A stretch of 64,000 nt of DNA from Pseudomonadota bacterium (GCA_020161215.1 JAIUOM010000002.1:19892-83891); one strand, 5' to 3'; positions 30,499-41,023 are shown, counted from the first letter of the stretch. Program-made: numbers and translations. The notes: generated by a model from the letters alone, not told the origin.

Positions 30499-32241
30499 TT
30501 ACTCGTTGGTGACGGCCAGCACTTCCTCGAGCGAGGTCATCCCGGTCTTGACCTTGTGCAGGCCGGATTGCCGCAGCGAGCGCACGCCGTCGCGGCGCGC
30601 CTGCGCGGCGATTTCCAGCGCCGTGCCGTCGGTCAGGATGATGCGCTGCATTTCCTCGGTGATCGGCATCACCTCGTAGATGCCGACGCGGCCCTTGTAG
30701 CCGTTGTTGCAGGCCACGCAGCCGACCGGCTTGTACGGGGTCCAGCTGCCGTCCAGGGCCATTTCATCGAAGCCGGCCTCCAGCAGGCTCTCGCGCGGGA
30801 GGTCGAGCGGCGCCTTGCACTGCGGGCACAGCCGACGCGCCAGGCGCTGGGCGGTGATCAGGATCACGCTGGAGGCGATATTGAACGGCGCGATGCCCAT
30901 GTTGCGCATGCGCGTGAGGGTGGTCGGCGCGTCGTTGGTGTGCAGGGTGGACAGCACCAGGTGGCCGGTCTGGGCGGCCTTGATGGCGATGTCGGCCGTT
31001 TCCAGGTCGCGGATCTCGCCGACCATGATGATGTCCGGATCCTGGCGCAGAAAGGCGCGCAGCGCCACCGCGAAGGTCAGGCCGGCGCGTTCGTTGACGT
31101 TGACCTGGTTCACGCCGGGCAGGTTGATCTCCGAGGGGTCCTCGGCGGTGGCGATGTTCACGCCCGGCTTGTTCAGCAGGTTCAGGCAGGTGTACAGCGA
31201 CACCGTCTTGCCGGAACCCGTGGGTCCGGTCACCAGGATCATGCCGTAGGGGCGCCGGATGGCGTCGAGCAGGCGCTTTTTTTCCTCCGGCTCGTAGCCC
31301 AGCGCCTCGATGCCGAGCTTGGCCGAGCTGGGGTCGAGGATACGGATCACGATCTTCTCGCCGAACAGCGTGGGCAGGGTGCTGACGCGGAAATCGATCA
31401 CCCGGTCCGGGCCGATCTTGAGCTTCATGCGCCCGTCTTGCGGCACGCGCTTCTCGGAGATGTCCAGGCGCGAAATGACCTTGATGCGCGAAGCCAGCTT
31501 TTCCTTGATGGCCACCGGCGGCGAGACGATCTCGCGCAGCTCGCCGTCGACGCGAAAACGCACCCGGTAGGTGTTCTCGTAGGGCTCGAAGTGCAGATCG
31601 GAGGCCCGCATGTTGAAGGCGTCGATCAGCATCTTGTGCAGGAACTTGACGACCGGCGCGTCCTCCACGTCGGTCTGCGGCTCGTCCTGGGCGTTGTCGG
31701 CCGGCATGTCCGAGCCGAGCGAGGCCTCGTCGAACTCGAAGTCGCCGCTGACGATGGCGTCCATGGCCTGCGTGGCGGACTTGTTCTGCGCCTCGATCAG
31801 GCGGCTGAGTTTGTCGAATTCGGCAATGATCCAGTCCACCCCCAGCTGGGTGGCGAACTTGATCTTCTCGGCCGCCTCGTGGTCCGAGGGGTCGGCGGTG
31901 GCGACGATCAGGCGCCCGTTGCGCTTGGACAGCACCAGCAGGCGGTGGGTTTGCGCCAGCTTGGCGTCGATCAGGCCCTTGGGCAGGCGCAGCGGGTCCA
32001 GCGCGTCGACGTCGAGCAGCGGCGCGGAAAAGGCCTGCGACAAGGTGTAGGCCAGGTCCGCCGACGACACCACGCCGGATTCGGTCAGCTCGGTGATGAA
32101 GCTGCGGTTGCTGGCCTTGGCCTTGCGAAACACCGCCTCGGCGGTCTTGCCGTCGATCTTGCCGGCCATGACCAAGGCGCGGCCGACACCGGGCAGGTTG
32201 ACGGGCAGGGCATCCTTGGAGGCGGGATCGGCAACGGCCAT
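30499..32241 (-). CDS. pilB: Type IV pilus assembly ATPase
   Basis: 580-residue hexameric GspE-family ATPase that powers pilus extension. Seen are the N-terminal GspE domain, Walker A GPTGSGKT, the Asp box, Walker B DIIMVGEIRD, the His box (TGHLVLSTLHTNDAPTT) and the tetracysteine zinc site (CPQC ... CVAC). The gene heads pilB-pilC-pilD-coaE-zapD-yacG. pilT and pilin genes are not in the window. Confidence 0.97.
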   Translation of the reverse strand: MAVADPASKDALPVNLPGVGRALVMAGKIDGKTAEAVFRKAKASNRSFITELTESGVVSSADLAYTLSQAFSAPLLDVDALDPLRLPKGLIDAKLAQTHRLLVLSKRNGRLIVATADPSDHEAAEKIKFATQLGVDWIIAEFDKLSRLIEAQNKSATQAMDAIVSGDFEFDEASLGSDMPADNAQDEPQTDVEDAPVVKFLHKMLIDAFNMRASDLHFEPYENTYRVRFRVDGELREIVSPPVAIKEKLASRIKVISRLDISEKRVPQDGRMKLKIGPDRVIDFRVSTLPTLFGEKIVIRILDPSSAKLGIEALGYEPEEKKRLLDAIRRPYGMILVTGPTGSGKTVSLYTCLNLLNKPGVNIATAEDPSEINLPGVNQVNVNERAGLTFAVALRAFLRQDPDIIMVGEIRDLETADIAIKAAQTGHLVLSTLHTNDAPTTLTRMRNMGIAPFNIASSVILITAQRLARRLCPQCKAPLDLPRESLLEAGFDEMALDGSWTPYKPVGCVACNNGYKGRVGIYEVMPITEEMQRIILTDGTALEIAAQARRDGVRSLRQSGLHKVKTGMTSLEEVLAVTNE

Positions 32242-32463
32242 GAGTGAGTCAGCGGTCCAGGTTCGGTGGCGCGACGATCATCGCCGATCGCCGTGACGGT
32301 GTAAACGCTGCCCGTGCACGCCTGTATTCGTGGGAACACAGTGGCGTGACGCCCTTCACCGGCAAGCCGGCTGCCGCAGCTGGGCCCTATTTTGACACCA
32401 CGCCCGGCGCTGCCCGCCCAGGTCTTGCCTGGGGTGGTCGGTGGCCGCCCCGGAGAGGGAGAT

Positions 32464-32518
32464 CACTATCAAATAGATAGCTGGTGTGGATTTGCTGGCG
32501 CCGGCCGAGGGCGGTTTC
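32464..32518 (+). repeat. Dispersed 58-bp repeat, copy R8
   Basis: CACTATCAAATAGATAGCT stem-loop, GGTGTGGATTTGCTG spacer, GCGCCGGCCGAGGGCGGTTT. It overlaps the last two bases of the ligase stop region and sits between convergent-to-tail pilB upstream sequence and the ligase. Confidence 0.75.
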
Positions 32519-34106
32519 AGCCCTGATTTTCGATTTCGCGCAGCTTGAAGCGCTGGATTTTGCCGGTGGCGGTCTTGGGCAGCTCGGTGACGAATTCGAA
32601 GTAGCGCGGGTACTTGTAGGGCGCCAGTCGGTCCTTGACGAAGGTCTTCAGCTCCTCCTCGCTGGCCGCCGCGCCCGGCTTGAGCACCACGAAGGCCTTG
32701 GTCTTGGTCAGCCCGTCGACGTCCTGCTTGCCGATCACCGCCGCTTCCAGCACGGCCGGGTGCTGCACCAGGGTGGCCTCGACCTCGAAGGGCGACACAT
32801 AGATGCCGCTGACCTTGAGCATGTCGTCGCTGCGGCCGCTGTAGGTGTAGCTGTCGTCGGCGTTGTGCACGTACTTGTCGCCGCTCTTGGTCCAGCCGCC
32901 CTGGAAGGTCTCGCGCGTCTTGGCGCGGTTGCCCCAGTACATCATGGCCGCCGAGGGGCCCTGGATGTACAGATCGCCCGGCTCGCCGTCGGGCACGGCG
33001 CCGCCGTCCTCGCCGCGCAGCTCGACGGCGTAGCCCGGCACCGGCCAGCCGGTGGTGCCGTAGCGCACCCGGTCCGGCCGGTTGGACAAGAAGATGTGCA
33101 GCATCTCGGTGGAGCCGATGCCGTCCACGATGTCCACGCCAAAGTGCTTCTTGAAGCGCTCGCCGATCTCGGCCGGCAGCGCCTCGCCGGCCGAGGACAC
33201 CAGGCGCATCGCCACCTGATCGCGCGCCGGCAGCTGGGGATGCGCCAGCATGCCGGCAAAGCCGGTGGGGGCGCCGAAGAACACGGTGGGCTTTCGGCCG
33301 GCCAGGCTGTCGATGGCGCCGGTCCAGCGCTTGAAGGTGGCTTCCGGCGTGGGGCGCTCGCCCATCAGCAAGGTGGTGGCGCCCACGCTCATGGGGAAGG
33401 TCAGGGCGTTGCCCAGGCCGTAGGCAAAGAACAGCTTGGCGGCGGAAAAGCACAGGTCGTCCTCGCGCAGCGCCAGCACGCCCTTGCCGTACAGCTCGCA
33501 GGTCCAGTACGGGTTGCCGTGCGAGTGCACGGTGCCCTTGGGCCGGCCGGTGGAGCCGCTGGAATACAGCCAGAAGGCCGGGTCGTCCGGGCTGGTCGGG
33601 GCGGCCTTGTCCTGCGCGGCGTGCGCGGCCAGGAAGGCCTCAAGCTCCACCTCCGAGGGGTGCAGCGGCGCCTGCGGGCGCGAGACGATGACTTTTTGCA
33701 CCTCGTGGTCGCTCTTGACCATGGCGCTGTTCAGCGTCGGCAGCAGCGCGCCCGACACCAGCACCGCCTGCGCGCGCGAATGCTCCAGCATGTAGGCGTA
33801 GTCGTCGGGCGTCAGCAAGGTGTTCACCGCCACCGGCACCAGGCCGGCGTACAGGCTGCCCAGAAACGCCACCGGCCAGTCGTTGCCGTCGTGCATCAGC
33901 ACCAGCACGCGCTCCTCGCGGCGCAGGAACAGGCTGCGCAGGCCGCTGGCCAGGCGCCGCACGCGCTCGGTGAGCGCGCCGTAGCTCAACCCACCGGTGT
34001 CGTCGATGAAGGCGCTCTTGTCGGCCCGGCCGGTATTCAGCGCCAGCAGGTGCTCGGCGATGTTGAAGCGCTCGGGCGGCGCGGGGACGGTGGCGGCGGT
34101 GCTCAT
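32517..34106 (-). CDS. Benzoate-CoA ligase family protein
   Basis: 529-residue AMP-forming acyl-CoA synthetase. Motifs: P-loop YSSGSTGRPKGT, GSTEMLHIF, the YRSD-type hinge and the C-terminal acyl-adenylate lysine in TATGKIQRFKLRE. The length and position, divergent from boxR-boxCBA, point to benzoate activation to benzoyl-CoA, the entry step of the box pathway. Substrate specificity is inferred from context. The start at 34106 is chosen because similarity begins at FNIAEHLL nearby. Its promoter at 34224-34251 carries a TGCA palindrome between -35 and -10, so BoxR control is likely. Confidence 0.92.
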   Translation of the reverse strand: MSTAATVPAPPERFNIAEHLLALNTGRADKSAFIDDTGGLSYGALTERVRRLASGLRSLFLRREERVLVLMHDGNDWPVAFLGSLYAGLVPVAVNTLLTPDDYAYMLEHSRAQAVLVSGALLPTLNSAMVKSDHEVQKVIVSRPQAPLHPSEVELEAFLAAHAAQDKAAPTSPDDPAFWLYSSGSTGRPKGTVHSHGNPYWTCELYGKGVLALREDDLCFSAAKLFFAYGLGNALTFPMSVGATTLLMGERPTPEATFKRWTGAIDSLAGRKPTVFFGAPTGFAGMLAHPQLPARDQVAMRLVSSAGEALPAEIGERFKKHFGVDIVDGIGSTEMLHIFLSNRPDRVRYGTTGWPVPGYAVELRGEDGGAVPDGEPGDLYIQGPSAAMMYWGNRAKTRETFQGGWTKSGDKYVHNADDSYTYSGRSDDMLKVSGIYVSPFEVEATLVQHPAVLEAAVIGKQDVDGLTKTKAFVVLKPGAAASEEELKTFVKDRLAPYKYPRYFEFVTELPKTATGKIQRFKLREIENQG

Positions 34107-34184
34107 GAGGGGGTGTCTCCGGCGAAAGGGGCTGGGGCGGGCCAGCGGCGCATTGCCCAGCCGGGCGGCAGGTGCAATTGATCT

Positions 34185-34213
34185 TTGCTGCCCGGCATGG
34201 TGAAATGCATTAT
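34185..34213 (+). promoter_or_regulatory. Possible boxR promoter with TGCA box
   Basis: TTGCTG (34185-34190), 17 bp, CATTAT (34208-34213). A TGCA box at 34206-34209 overlaps the -10, suggesting autoregulation by BoxR. Confidence 0.45.
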
Positions 34214-34223
34214 TCTGCGTGTC

Positions 34224-34251
34224 ATGATACATGCACTAAAGTGCATGTCAA
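34224..34251 (-). promoter_or_regulatory. Ligase promoter with BoxR-type operator
   Basis: Read on the minus strand: TTGACA (34246-34251), 16 bp, TATCAT (34224-34229). The spacer is a perfect palindrome, ACATGCACTAAAGTGCATGT (34229-34248), containing TGCA-N6-TGCA. BoxR/BzdR-type regulators are known to use TGCA repeats, and a repressor bound here would block RNA polymerase. Confidence 0.7.
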
Positions 34252-34289
34252 GGCTGTTTGCCCCTACCAGAGATCTGTATTTTTTCGTC

Positions 34290-35216
34290 ATGTCCAGCTT
34301 GATTGAAGTCGCTCCGGACGGCGCTTCGTCCACCGCCGAGGCGCCCACGCGCCACCCGTTCCTGGTCGCCCTGGGCGAGCGCGTGCGCACCCTGCGCTCG
34401 CGCCGCGGGCTCACCCGCAAGGCCGTCGCGCAGGCGGCCGAGGTGTCCGAGCGGCACCTGGCGAACCTGGAATACGGCACGGGCAACGCCTCCATCCTGG
34501 TGTTGCTGCAGGTGGCCCAGGCGCTGCACTGCGATCTGAGCGAGCTGCTGGGCGACGTCACCACCTCGTCGCCCGAATGGCTGATGATCCGCGAGCTGCT
34601 GGAGCACCGCGGCGAGGCCGACCTGCGCCGCGCACGCCAGACACTCAGCACCTTGTTTCACCCGCCCGGCGGGGCCGAGCGCTCGCGCACCACGCACATC
34701 GCGTTGATCGGTCTGCGCGGCGCCGGCAAATCCACCCTGGGCCGGCGTCTGGCCGAGGACCTGGGTTATGCCTTCATCGAGTTGTCGCGCGAGATCGAGC
34801 AGTTTGCCGGCTGCAGCATCCACGAGATCCACAACCTCTACGGCACCAACGCCTACCGCCGCTACGAGCGCCGCGCGCTGGAAGAAGCGATCCAGATCTA
34901 CCCCGAGGTGGTCATCGCCACTCCCGGCGGCCTGGTGTCGGACGCGGCCAACTTCAACCTGCTGCTGCAGCACTGCTACACCATCTGGCTGCAGGCCGAC
35001 CCGCAAGACCACATGGGCCGCGTGACCGCCCAGGGCGACATGCGCCCGATGGCCGCCAGCCCCGAGGCCATGGAAGACCTGAAGCGCATCCTGGCTGGCC
35101 GCGCGTCGTTCTACGCCAAGGCCGATCTGCGCTTCGACACCAGCGAACTGGACGAGGAGGCCTCTTTCCAGCAACTGCGCCGCCAGGTGCGCGAGGCGAT
35201 CGATGCATCGGCATAA
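34290..35216 (+). CDS. boxR: Benzoyl-CoA-responsive regulator BoxR (HTH + shikimate-kinase-like)
   Basis: 308 residues: an XRE-type helix-turn-helix at about 28-85 (RVRTLRSRRGLTRKAVAQ..VSERHLANLE) joined to a C-terminal domain resembling shikimate kinase, with a P-loop GLRGAGKST at 141-149. This fusion is the BoxR/BzdR architecture; the kinase-like half is known to bind benzoyl-CoA as effector. It is divergent from the ligase and directly upstream of boxC. The start at 34290 is the first in frame after a TTTTT run; longer starts overlap the operators. Confidence 0.95.
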   Translation: MSSLIEVAPDGASSTAEAPTRHPFLVALGERVRTLRSRRGLTRKAVAQAAEVSERHLANLEYGTGNASILVLLQVAQALHCDLSELLGDVTTSSPEWLMIRELLEHRGEADLRRARQTLSTLFHPPGGAERSRTTHIALIGLRGAGKSTLGRRLAEDLGYAFIELSREIEQFAGCSIHEIHNLYGTNAYRRYERRALEEAIQIYPEVVIATPGGLVSDAANFNLLLQHCYTIWLQADPQDHMGRVTAQGDMRPMAASPEAMEDLKRILAGRASFYAKADLRFDTSELDEEASFQQLRRQVREAIDASA

Positions 35217-35218
35217 CA

Positions 35219-35261
35219 TGCAATAAAATGCATTGACGGGCGAGGAATGATGCACTATTAT
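35219..35261 (+). promoter_or_regulatory. boxC promoter with TGCA operators
   Basis: TTGACG (35233-35238), exactly 17 bp, TATTAT (35256-35261): a near-consensus promoter. TGCA-N6-TGCA (35219-35232) abuts the -35, and a third TGCA (35251-35254) lies just before the -10. The boxC ATG is 89 bp downstream of the -10. Confidence 0.72.
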
Positions 35262-35349
35262 TCACATTGCGCCGCTCGCCATCACGCCGTGCCAGGACTT
35301 GCAGCGTCGCCGATCACCGCTCACCGGAACCACCCGAGGAACACCGTTC

Positions 35350-37008
35350 ATGACCCAGCCGCCCGCAGTCGACTACCGCACCGACCCCAGCCAGTACCAC
35401 CACCTCAAGCTGTCGTTTGACGGCGCGGTGGCCAAGCTGGCCATCGACATCGACGAGAACGCCGGCATCCGCCCCGGCTACAAGCTCAAGCTCAACAGCT
35501 ACGACCTGGGCGTGGACATCGAGCTGCACGACGCGCTGCAGCGCATCCGCTTCGAGCACCCCGAAGTGCGCACCGTGGTGGTCACCAGCGCCAAGGACCG
35601 CGTGTTCTGCTCCGGCGCCAACATCTTCATGCTGGGCCTGTCCAGCCACGCCTGGAAGGTGAACTTCTGCAAGTTCACCAACGAAACCCGCAACGGCATT
35701 GAAGACTCCAGCCAGCACAGCGGCCTGAAATTCATCGCCGCGCTCAACGGCGCCTGCGCTGGCGGCGGCTATGAACTGGCCCTGGCGTGTGACGACATCG
35801 TGCTGGTCGACGACCGCTCCAGCTCGGTCAGCCTGCCCGAAGTGCCCCTGCTCGGCGTGCTGCCCGGCACCGGCGGCCTGACCCGCGTGACCGACAAGCG
35901 CCATGTGCGCCACGACCTGGCCGACATCTTCTGCACCACCAGCGAAGGCGTGCGCGGCCAAAAAGCCGTGGACTGGCGCCTGGTGGACGCCGTGGTCAAG
36001 CCCCAGCAGTTTGACCAGGCGGTGGCCGAGCGCGCCGCCAAACTGGGTGAAAAGAGCGACAGGCCGGCGTGGGGTAAAGGCGTTGCGCTCCCGAAAGTGG
36101 AGCGCAAGGACGGCGCCGACAGCATCGACTACCAGTACGTCACCATCCGCATCGACCGCGCCAAGCGCGTGGCCACCTTCACTGTCAAGTCGCCCAGCGG
36201 CGCCCAGCCCACCGACGTGGCGGGCATCGAGGCCTCGGGCGCCGCCTGGTGGCCGCTGCAGATGGCGCGCGAGCTGGACGACGCGATTTTGTGCATGCGC
36301 ACCAACGAGCTGGACATTGGCACCTGGGTGCTCAAGACCGAAGGCGACGCCGCCGCCGTGCTGGCCGCCGACGCCCTGATGCAGGCCCACGCCAGCCACT
36401 GGTTCGTGCGCGAAACCCTAGGGCTGCTGCGCCGCACCCTGGCGCGGCTGGACGTGTCCTCGCGCAGCCTGTTCGCGCTGATCGAGCCCGGCTCCTGTTT
36501 TGCCGGCACCCTGGCCGAGCTGGCCTTCTGCGCTGACCGCACCTACATGCTGGTGCTGCCCGACGAGCCGGCCAAGGCGCCCAGCATTCAGCTGGACGAG
36601 CTGAACTTTGGCACTTTCCCCATGGTCAACGGCCAGTCGCGCCTGGCGCGCCGCTTCTATGAAGAGACTGCGCCCCTGGCCGCCGCCAAGGCCGCCATCG
36701 GCAAACCGTTGAATGGCGACGATGCCGAGAAGCTGGGCCTGGTCACCGCCGCGCTGGACGACATCGACTGGGACGACGAGATCCGCATCGCCCTGGAAGA
36801 GCGCGCCGCCATGAGCCCCGACGCGCTCACCGGCCTGGAGGCCAACCTGCGCTTCTCGCAAGCCGAAAACATGTTCACCCGCATCTTCGGCCGCCTGACC
36901 GCGTGGCAGAACTGGATTTTCCAGCGCCCCAACGCCGTGGGCGAGAAGGGCGCGCTGAAGGTCTATGGCAAGGGAGACAAAGCCCAGTTCGATTTGAATC
37001 GGGTCTGA
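35350..37008 (+). CDS. boxC: 2,3-epoxybenzoyl-CoA dihydrolase BoxC
   Basis: 552-residue crotonase-superfamily enzyme that opens the ring of 2,3-epoxybenzoyl-CoA to 3,4-dehydroadipyl-CoA semialdehyde plus formate. Two enoyl-CoA hydratase-like halves: the first has FCSGANIFMLG and the oxyanion-hole segment NGACAGGGYELALACDD; the second is more divergent. Length matches BoxC (about 555). The ATG at 35350 has GAGGAAC upstream. It is the first gene of boxC-boxB-boxA. Confidence 0.96.
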   Translation: MTQPPAVDYRTDPSQYHHLKLSFDGAVAKLAIDIDENAGIRPGYKLKLNSYDLGVDIELHDALQRIRFEHPEVRTVVVTSAKDRVFCSGANIFMLGLSSHAWKVNFCKFTNETRNGIEDSSQHSGLKFIAALNGACAGGGYELALACDDIVLVDDRSSSVSLPEVPLLGVLPGTGGLTRVTDKRHVRHDLADIFCTTSEGVRGQKAVDWRLVDAVVKPQQFDQAVAERAAKLGEKSDRPAWGKGVALPKVERKDGADSIDYQYVTIRIDRAKRVATFTVKSPSGAQPTDVAGIEASGAAWWPLQMARELDDAILCMRTNELDIGTWVLKTEGDAAAVLAADALMQAHASHWFVRETLGLLRRTLARLDVSSRSLFALIEPGSCFAGTLAELAFCADRTYMLVLPDEPAKAPSIQLDELNFGTFPMVNGQSRLARRFYEETAPLAAAKAAIGKPLNGDDAEKLGLVTAALDDIDWDDEIRIALEERAAMSPDALTGLEANLRFSQAENMFTRIFGRLTAWQNWIFQRPNAVGEKGALKVYGKGDKAQFDLNRV

Positions 37009-37019
37009 GCAATGAGGTT

Positions 37020-37079
37020 CCAAAATAGCCATATGCCGGCGTAAACAAAAGACATATAGCTATTGTTTTAATAGTATTC
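37020..37079 (-). repeat. Dispersed 58-bp repeat, copy R9 (boxC-boxB gap)
   Basis: Minus orientation: ATAGCCATATGCCGGCG on the left, ATAGCTATTGTTTTAATAGT stem-loop on the right. It fills most of the 85-bp gap and ends right before the boxB ribosome site CAGGAG. Confidence 0.75.
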
Positions 37080-37093
37080 ACCAGGAGATCAGC

Positions 37094-38521
<1,428 letters not shown>

Positions 38522-38574
38522 CCCCCTGAGCGCCTGACGGCGCTTCCCCCGCTCTCTTCGGGCGGGGGACGAGC

Positions 38575-38594
38575 CGGCCGCTTCGGAGCGGCCG
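38575..38594 (+). terminator. Hairpin in boxB-boxA gap
   Basis: CGGCCGCT (38575-38582) pairs with AGCGGCCG (38587-38594), loop TCGG, with no T-run. A second GC-rich stem (CCCCCGC / GCGGGGG) lies just upstream. These may set relative boxB/boxA levels. Confidence 0.4.
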
Positions 38595-38669
38595 TGCGCA
38601 GCGGCTCCTTGCATGGCCTGCTCCGCGGCCTTCTGAATCTTTGAGTTGAGGCGCTGCGCCTCCCTCCCA

Positions 38670-38696
38670 CCGTTCGGGCTGAGCTGGTCGAAGCCC
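38670..38696 (+). repeat. Widespread TTCGGGCTGAGC..TCGAA palindromic element
   Basis: CCGTTCGGGCTGAGCTGG TCGAAGCCC matches, from memory, a short imperfect palindrome scattered through many proteobacterial genomes. TTCG and CGAA form the outer arms. It lies in the boxB-boxA gap. Confidence 0.6.
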
Positions 38697-38767
38697 ATGG
38701 TCAGAGCAGGGCGCGCAAAATGGGGTGCCCACGCGCCATTACACGAGAGAAACCCGGAGACAACGCC

Positions 38768-40072
38768 ATGGACGCCGTCGTTGACACCAGCTTGCTGAAG
38801 CAGCATGTGATCGACCCCGAGATCTGCATCCGCTGCAACACCTGCGAATCGATCTGCCCGGTGCAGGCCATCACGCACGACAGCCGCAACTACGTGGTCG
38901 ATGCCAGCAAATGCAATATGTGCATGGACTGCATCTCGCCGTGCCCCACGGGCAGCATCGACAACTGGCGCCTGATGCCCAAGGCCCAGCCCTACACGCT
39001 GGACGAGCAGTTCGGCTGGGACGAGTTGCCGGCCGAGAAAACCCCCGAACAACTGGCCGAACTGGGCGTGGCCGAGGGCGCCACCGACTCCGCCGAAGAC
39101 CTGATGCCCCAGGCCCAGGTGCAACCCGCCACCGCGGCCGACGACCCCACGGGCGAGACACCCTTCAACTCGTCCGCCTACAACGCCGCCCACCCGCCCT
39201 GGTCGGCCGCGCACGCCTACGCCAACCTGTATGGCCCGAAGGCGGCGGACAAATTCGTCACCGCCACCGTGGCCGGCAACGTGCGCGTCACCGAGGTCGG
39301 CAAGGAGTACGACACCCACCACATCGTGCTGGATTTCGGCGCCATGCCTTTCCCGGTGCTGGAAGGCCAGTCCATCGGCGTCATCCCGCCCGGCGTGGAC
39401 GAGCGCGGCAAGCCGCACCACCCGCGCCAGTACAGCATCGCCAGCCCGCGCAACGGCGAGCGGCCCGGCTACAACAACATCAGCCTGACCATCAAGCGCG
39501 TGCTGGAAGACCACGACGGCAAGCCCGTGCGCGGCGTGGCCAGCAACTACATGTGCGACCTCAAGGTGGGCGACAAGGTACAGGTCACCGGGCCGTTCGG
39601 CACCAGCTTTTTGATGCCCAACCACCCTCGGAGCCACATCATCATGATCTGCACCGGCACCGGCTCGGCGCCCATGCGGGCCATGACCGAGTGGCGCCGC
39701 CGCCTGCGCAAGACCGGCAAGTTCGAGGGCGGCAAGCTGATGCTGTTCTTTGGCGCCCGCACCCAGGAAGAGCTGCCGTACTTTGGCCCGCTGCTCGGCC
39801 TGCCCAAGGACTTCATCGACATCAACTTCGCCTTCTCGCGCACGCCTGGTCAGCCCAAGCAGTACGTGCAACACCTGTTGCGCGACCGCGCCGCCGACGT
39901 CAGCCGCCTGCTGGGCGATGCCAACACCTTCATCTACGTCTGCGGCCTCAAAAGCATGGAAGAGGGCGTGGTGCTGGCCCTGCGCGACGTGGCGCAAGGC
40001 GCCGGCCTGAGCTGGGACGAGATCGGTCCGCGCCTGAAGCAGGAAGGCCGCCTGCACCTGGAGACTTACTGA
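38768..40072 (+). CDS. boxA: Benzoyl-CoA 2,3-epoxidase reductase subunit BoxA
   Basis: 434 residues: two [4Fe-4S] ferredoxin motifs (Cys20, 23, 26, 30 and Cys49, 52, 55, 59), a linker, then a ferredoxin-NADP reductase-like FAD/NAD(P)H module with RQYSIASPR (FAD), [14 protein letters not shown] and [10 protein letters not shown] (NADPH). It passes electrons from NADPH to BoxB. The ATG at 38768 precedes the first cluster; an upstream in-frame start at 38720 lacks a ribosome site. Confidence 0.96.
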   Translation: MDAVVDTSLLKQHVIDPEICIRCNTCESICPVQAITHDSRNYVVDASKCNMCMDCISPCPTGSIDNWRLMPKAQPYTLDEQFGWDELPAEKTPEQLAELGVAEGATDSAEDLMPQAQVQPATAADDPTGETPFNSSAYNAAHPPWSAAHAYANLYGPKAADKFVTATVAGNVRVTEVGKEYDTHHIVLDFGAMPFPVLEGQSIGVIPPGVDERGKPHHPRQYSIASPRNGERPGYNNISLTIKRVLEDHDGKPVRGVASNYMCDLKVGDKVQVTGPFGTSFLMPNHPRSHIIMICTGTGSAPMRAMTEWRRRLRKTGKFEGGKLMLFFGARTQEELPYFGPLLGLPKDFIDINFAFSRTPGQPKQYVQHLLRDRAADVSRLLGDANTFIYVCGLKSMEEGVVLALRDVAQGAGLSWDEIGPRLKQEGRLHLETY

Positions 40073-40073
40073 G

Positions 40074-40096
40074 CCGGCGCCCGCCCCGGGCGCCGG
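40074..40096 (+). terminator. Perfect 10-bp hairpin at the end of boxA
   Basis: CCGGCGCCCG (40074-40083) pairs with CGGGCGCCGG (40087-40096), loop CCC, two bases after the boxA stop. There is no T-run, and ureD starts only 16 bp later. Confidence 0.45.
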
Positions 40097-40112
40097 GTAT
40101 GCTCGGCGCACC

Positions 40113-40955
40113 ATGAGCTGGCGCGCCGAACTGCATCTGCATTACCTGTCCCGCGCGGGCCGCAGCGTGGCGATGCACCGCCACAGCGGCCCCTTGCGGG
40201 TGTTGCAAAGCCTCTACCCGGAGGGCGATGCGGTGTGTCACAACGTGATGGTGCACCCGCCCGGTGGGGTGGTCGGCGGGGACGAGCTGCACATCGACGT
40301 GCGGGTCGACGCCGGCGCGCACGGCCTGGTCACCACGCCGGGCGCCACGCGCTTTTACCGCACCACCGGCCCGGATGGCCCGGCCGGCCGCCAGCAGGTC
40401 AGCCTGCGGTTGGCCGCCGAGGCGCGGCTGGAATGGTTGCCGCTGGAGAACATCTTCCACAGCGGCTGCATCGCCGAAAACCACCTGCACCTGTCCCTGG
40501 CCGCGGGCGCCGAGCTGATCGGCTGGGACGTGGCGGCCTTCGGCCTGCCGCTGGCGGCGCAACCCTTCGACAGCGGGCGGGTCACGCAGCACATCGAGGC
40601 GGGCGACTTCTGGTTGGAGCACGCACGGATCGATGCCCAAGACCGGCGGCTGCTGGACGGCGCGCTGGGCCTGGCCGGCCACCGCTGCCTGGGCAGCCTG
40701 TTCCTGGTGACCGGCACGCCGTTGACGCGTGAGCGGCGCGAAGCGGCGCTGGAATCGGCCCGTGCCGCGCTGGAGCGGGCCGGCGTGTCGGGGGCGGTGC
40801 ACGGCGCCACCAGCCCGCAGGCCCGCGTGGTGGTGGTGCGGGTGCTGGCCCCGGTGGTCGAGCCGGCCATGCAACTGCTGCAGGCCGTGCGCGACGCCTG
40901 GCGCGCCGAGCTGTGGCGTCTGCCGGCCGTGCGGCCGCGCATCTGGGCGGCCTAG
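40113..40955 (+). CDS. ureD: Urease accessory protein UreD
   Basis: 280-residue nickel-insertion scaffold that binds apo-urease with UreF and UreG. Family features: the YPEGDAVCHNVMVHPPGGVVGGD region, LVTTPGATRFYR, WLPLENIFHSGC. It stands about 19 kb from ureA, immediately downstream of the unrelated boxA, whereas ureD usually lies next to ureA. Because the box transcript could run into it, its expression may be uncoupled from the other urease genes. The ATG has no strong ribosome site. Confidence 0.93.
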   Translation: MSWRAELHLHYLSRAGRSVAMHRHSGPLRVLQSLYPEGDAVCHNVMVHPPGGVVGGDELHIDVRVDAGAHGLVTTPGATRFYRTTGPDGPAGRQQVSLRLAAEARLEWLPLENIFHSGCIAENHLHLSLAAGAELIGWDVAAFGLPLAAQPFDSGRVTQHIEAGDFWLEHARIDAQDRRLLDGALGLAGHRCLGSLFLVTGTPLTRERREAALESARAALERAGVSGAVHGATSPQARVVVVRVLAPVVEPAMQLLQAVRDAWRAELWRLPAVRPRIWAA

Positions 40956-40970
40956 GGCAATTCCAGAAAC

Positions 40971-41023
40971 TTCTGTTTTGATAGCAGAAAATCGAATTCA
41001 GACGCCGACCACTGGCCCAAAAC
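40971..41023 (+). repeat. Dispersed 58-bp repeat, copy R10
   Basis: TTCTGTTTTGATAGC half-stem, AGAAAATCGAATTCAG spacer, ACGCCGACCACTGGCCCAAA core. It sits between the convergent ureD and hemP genes. Confidence 0.6.
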
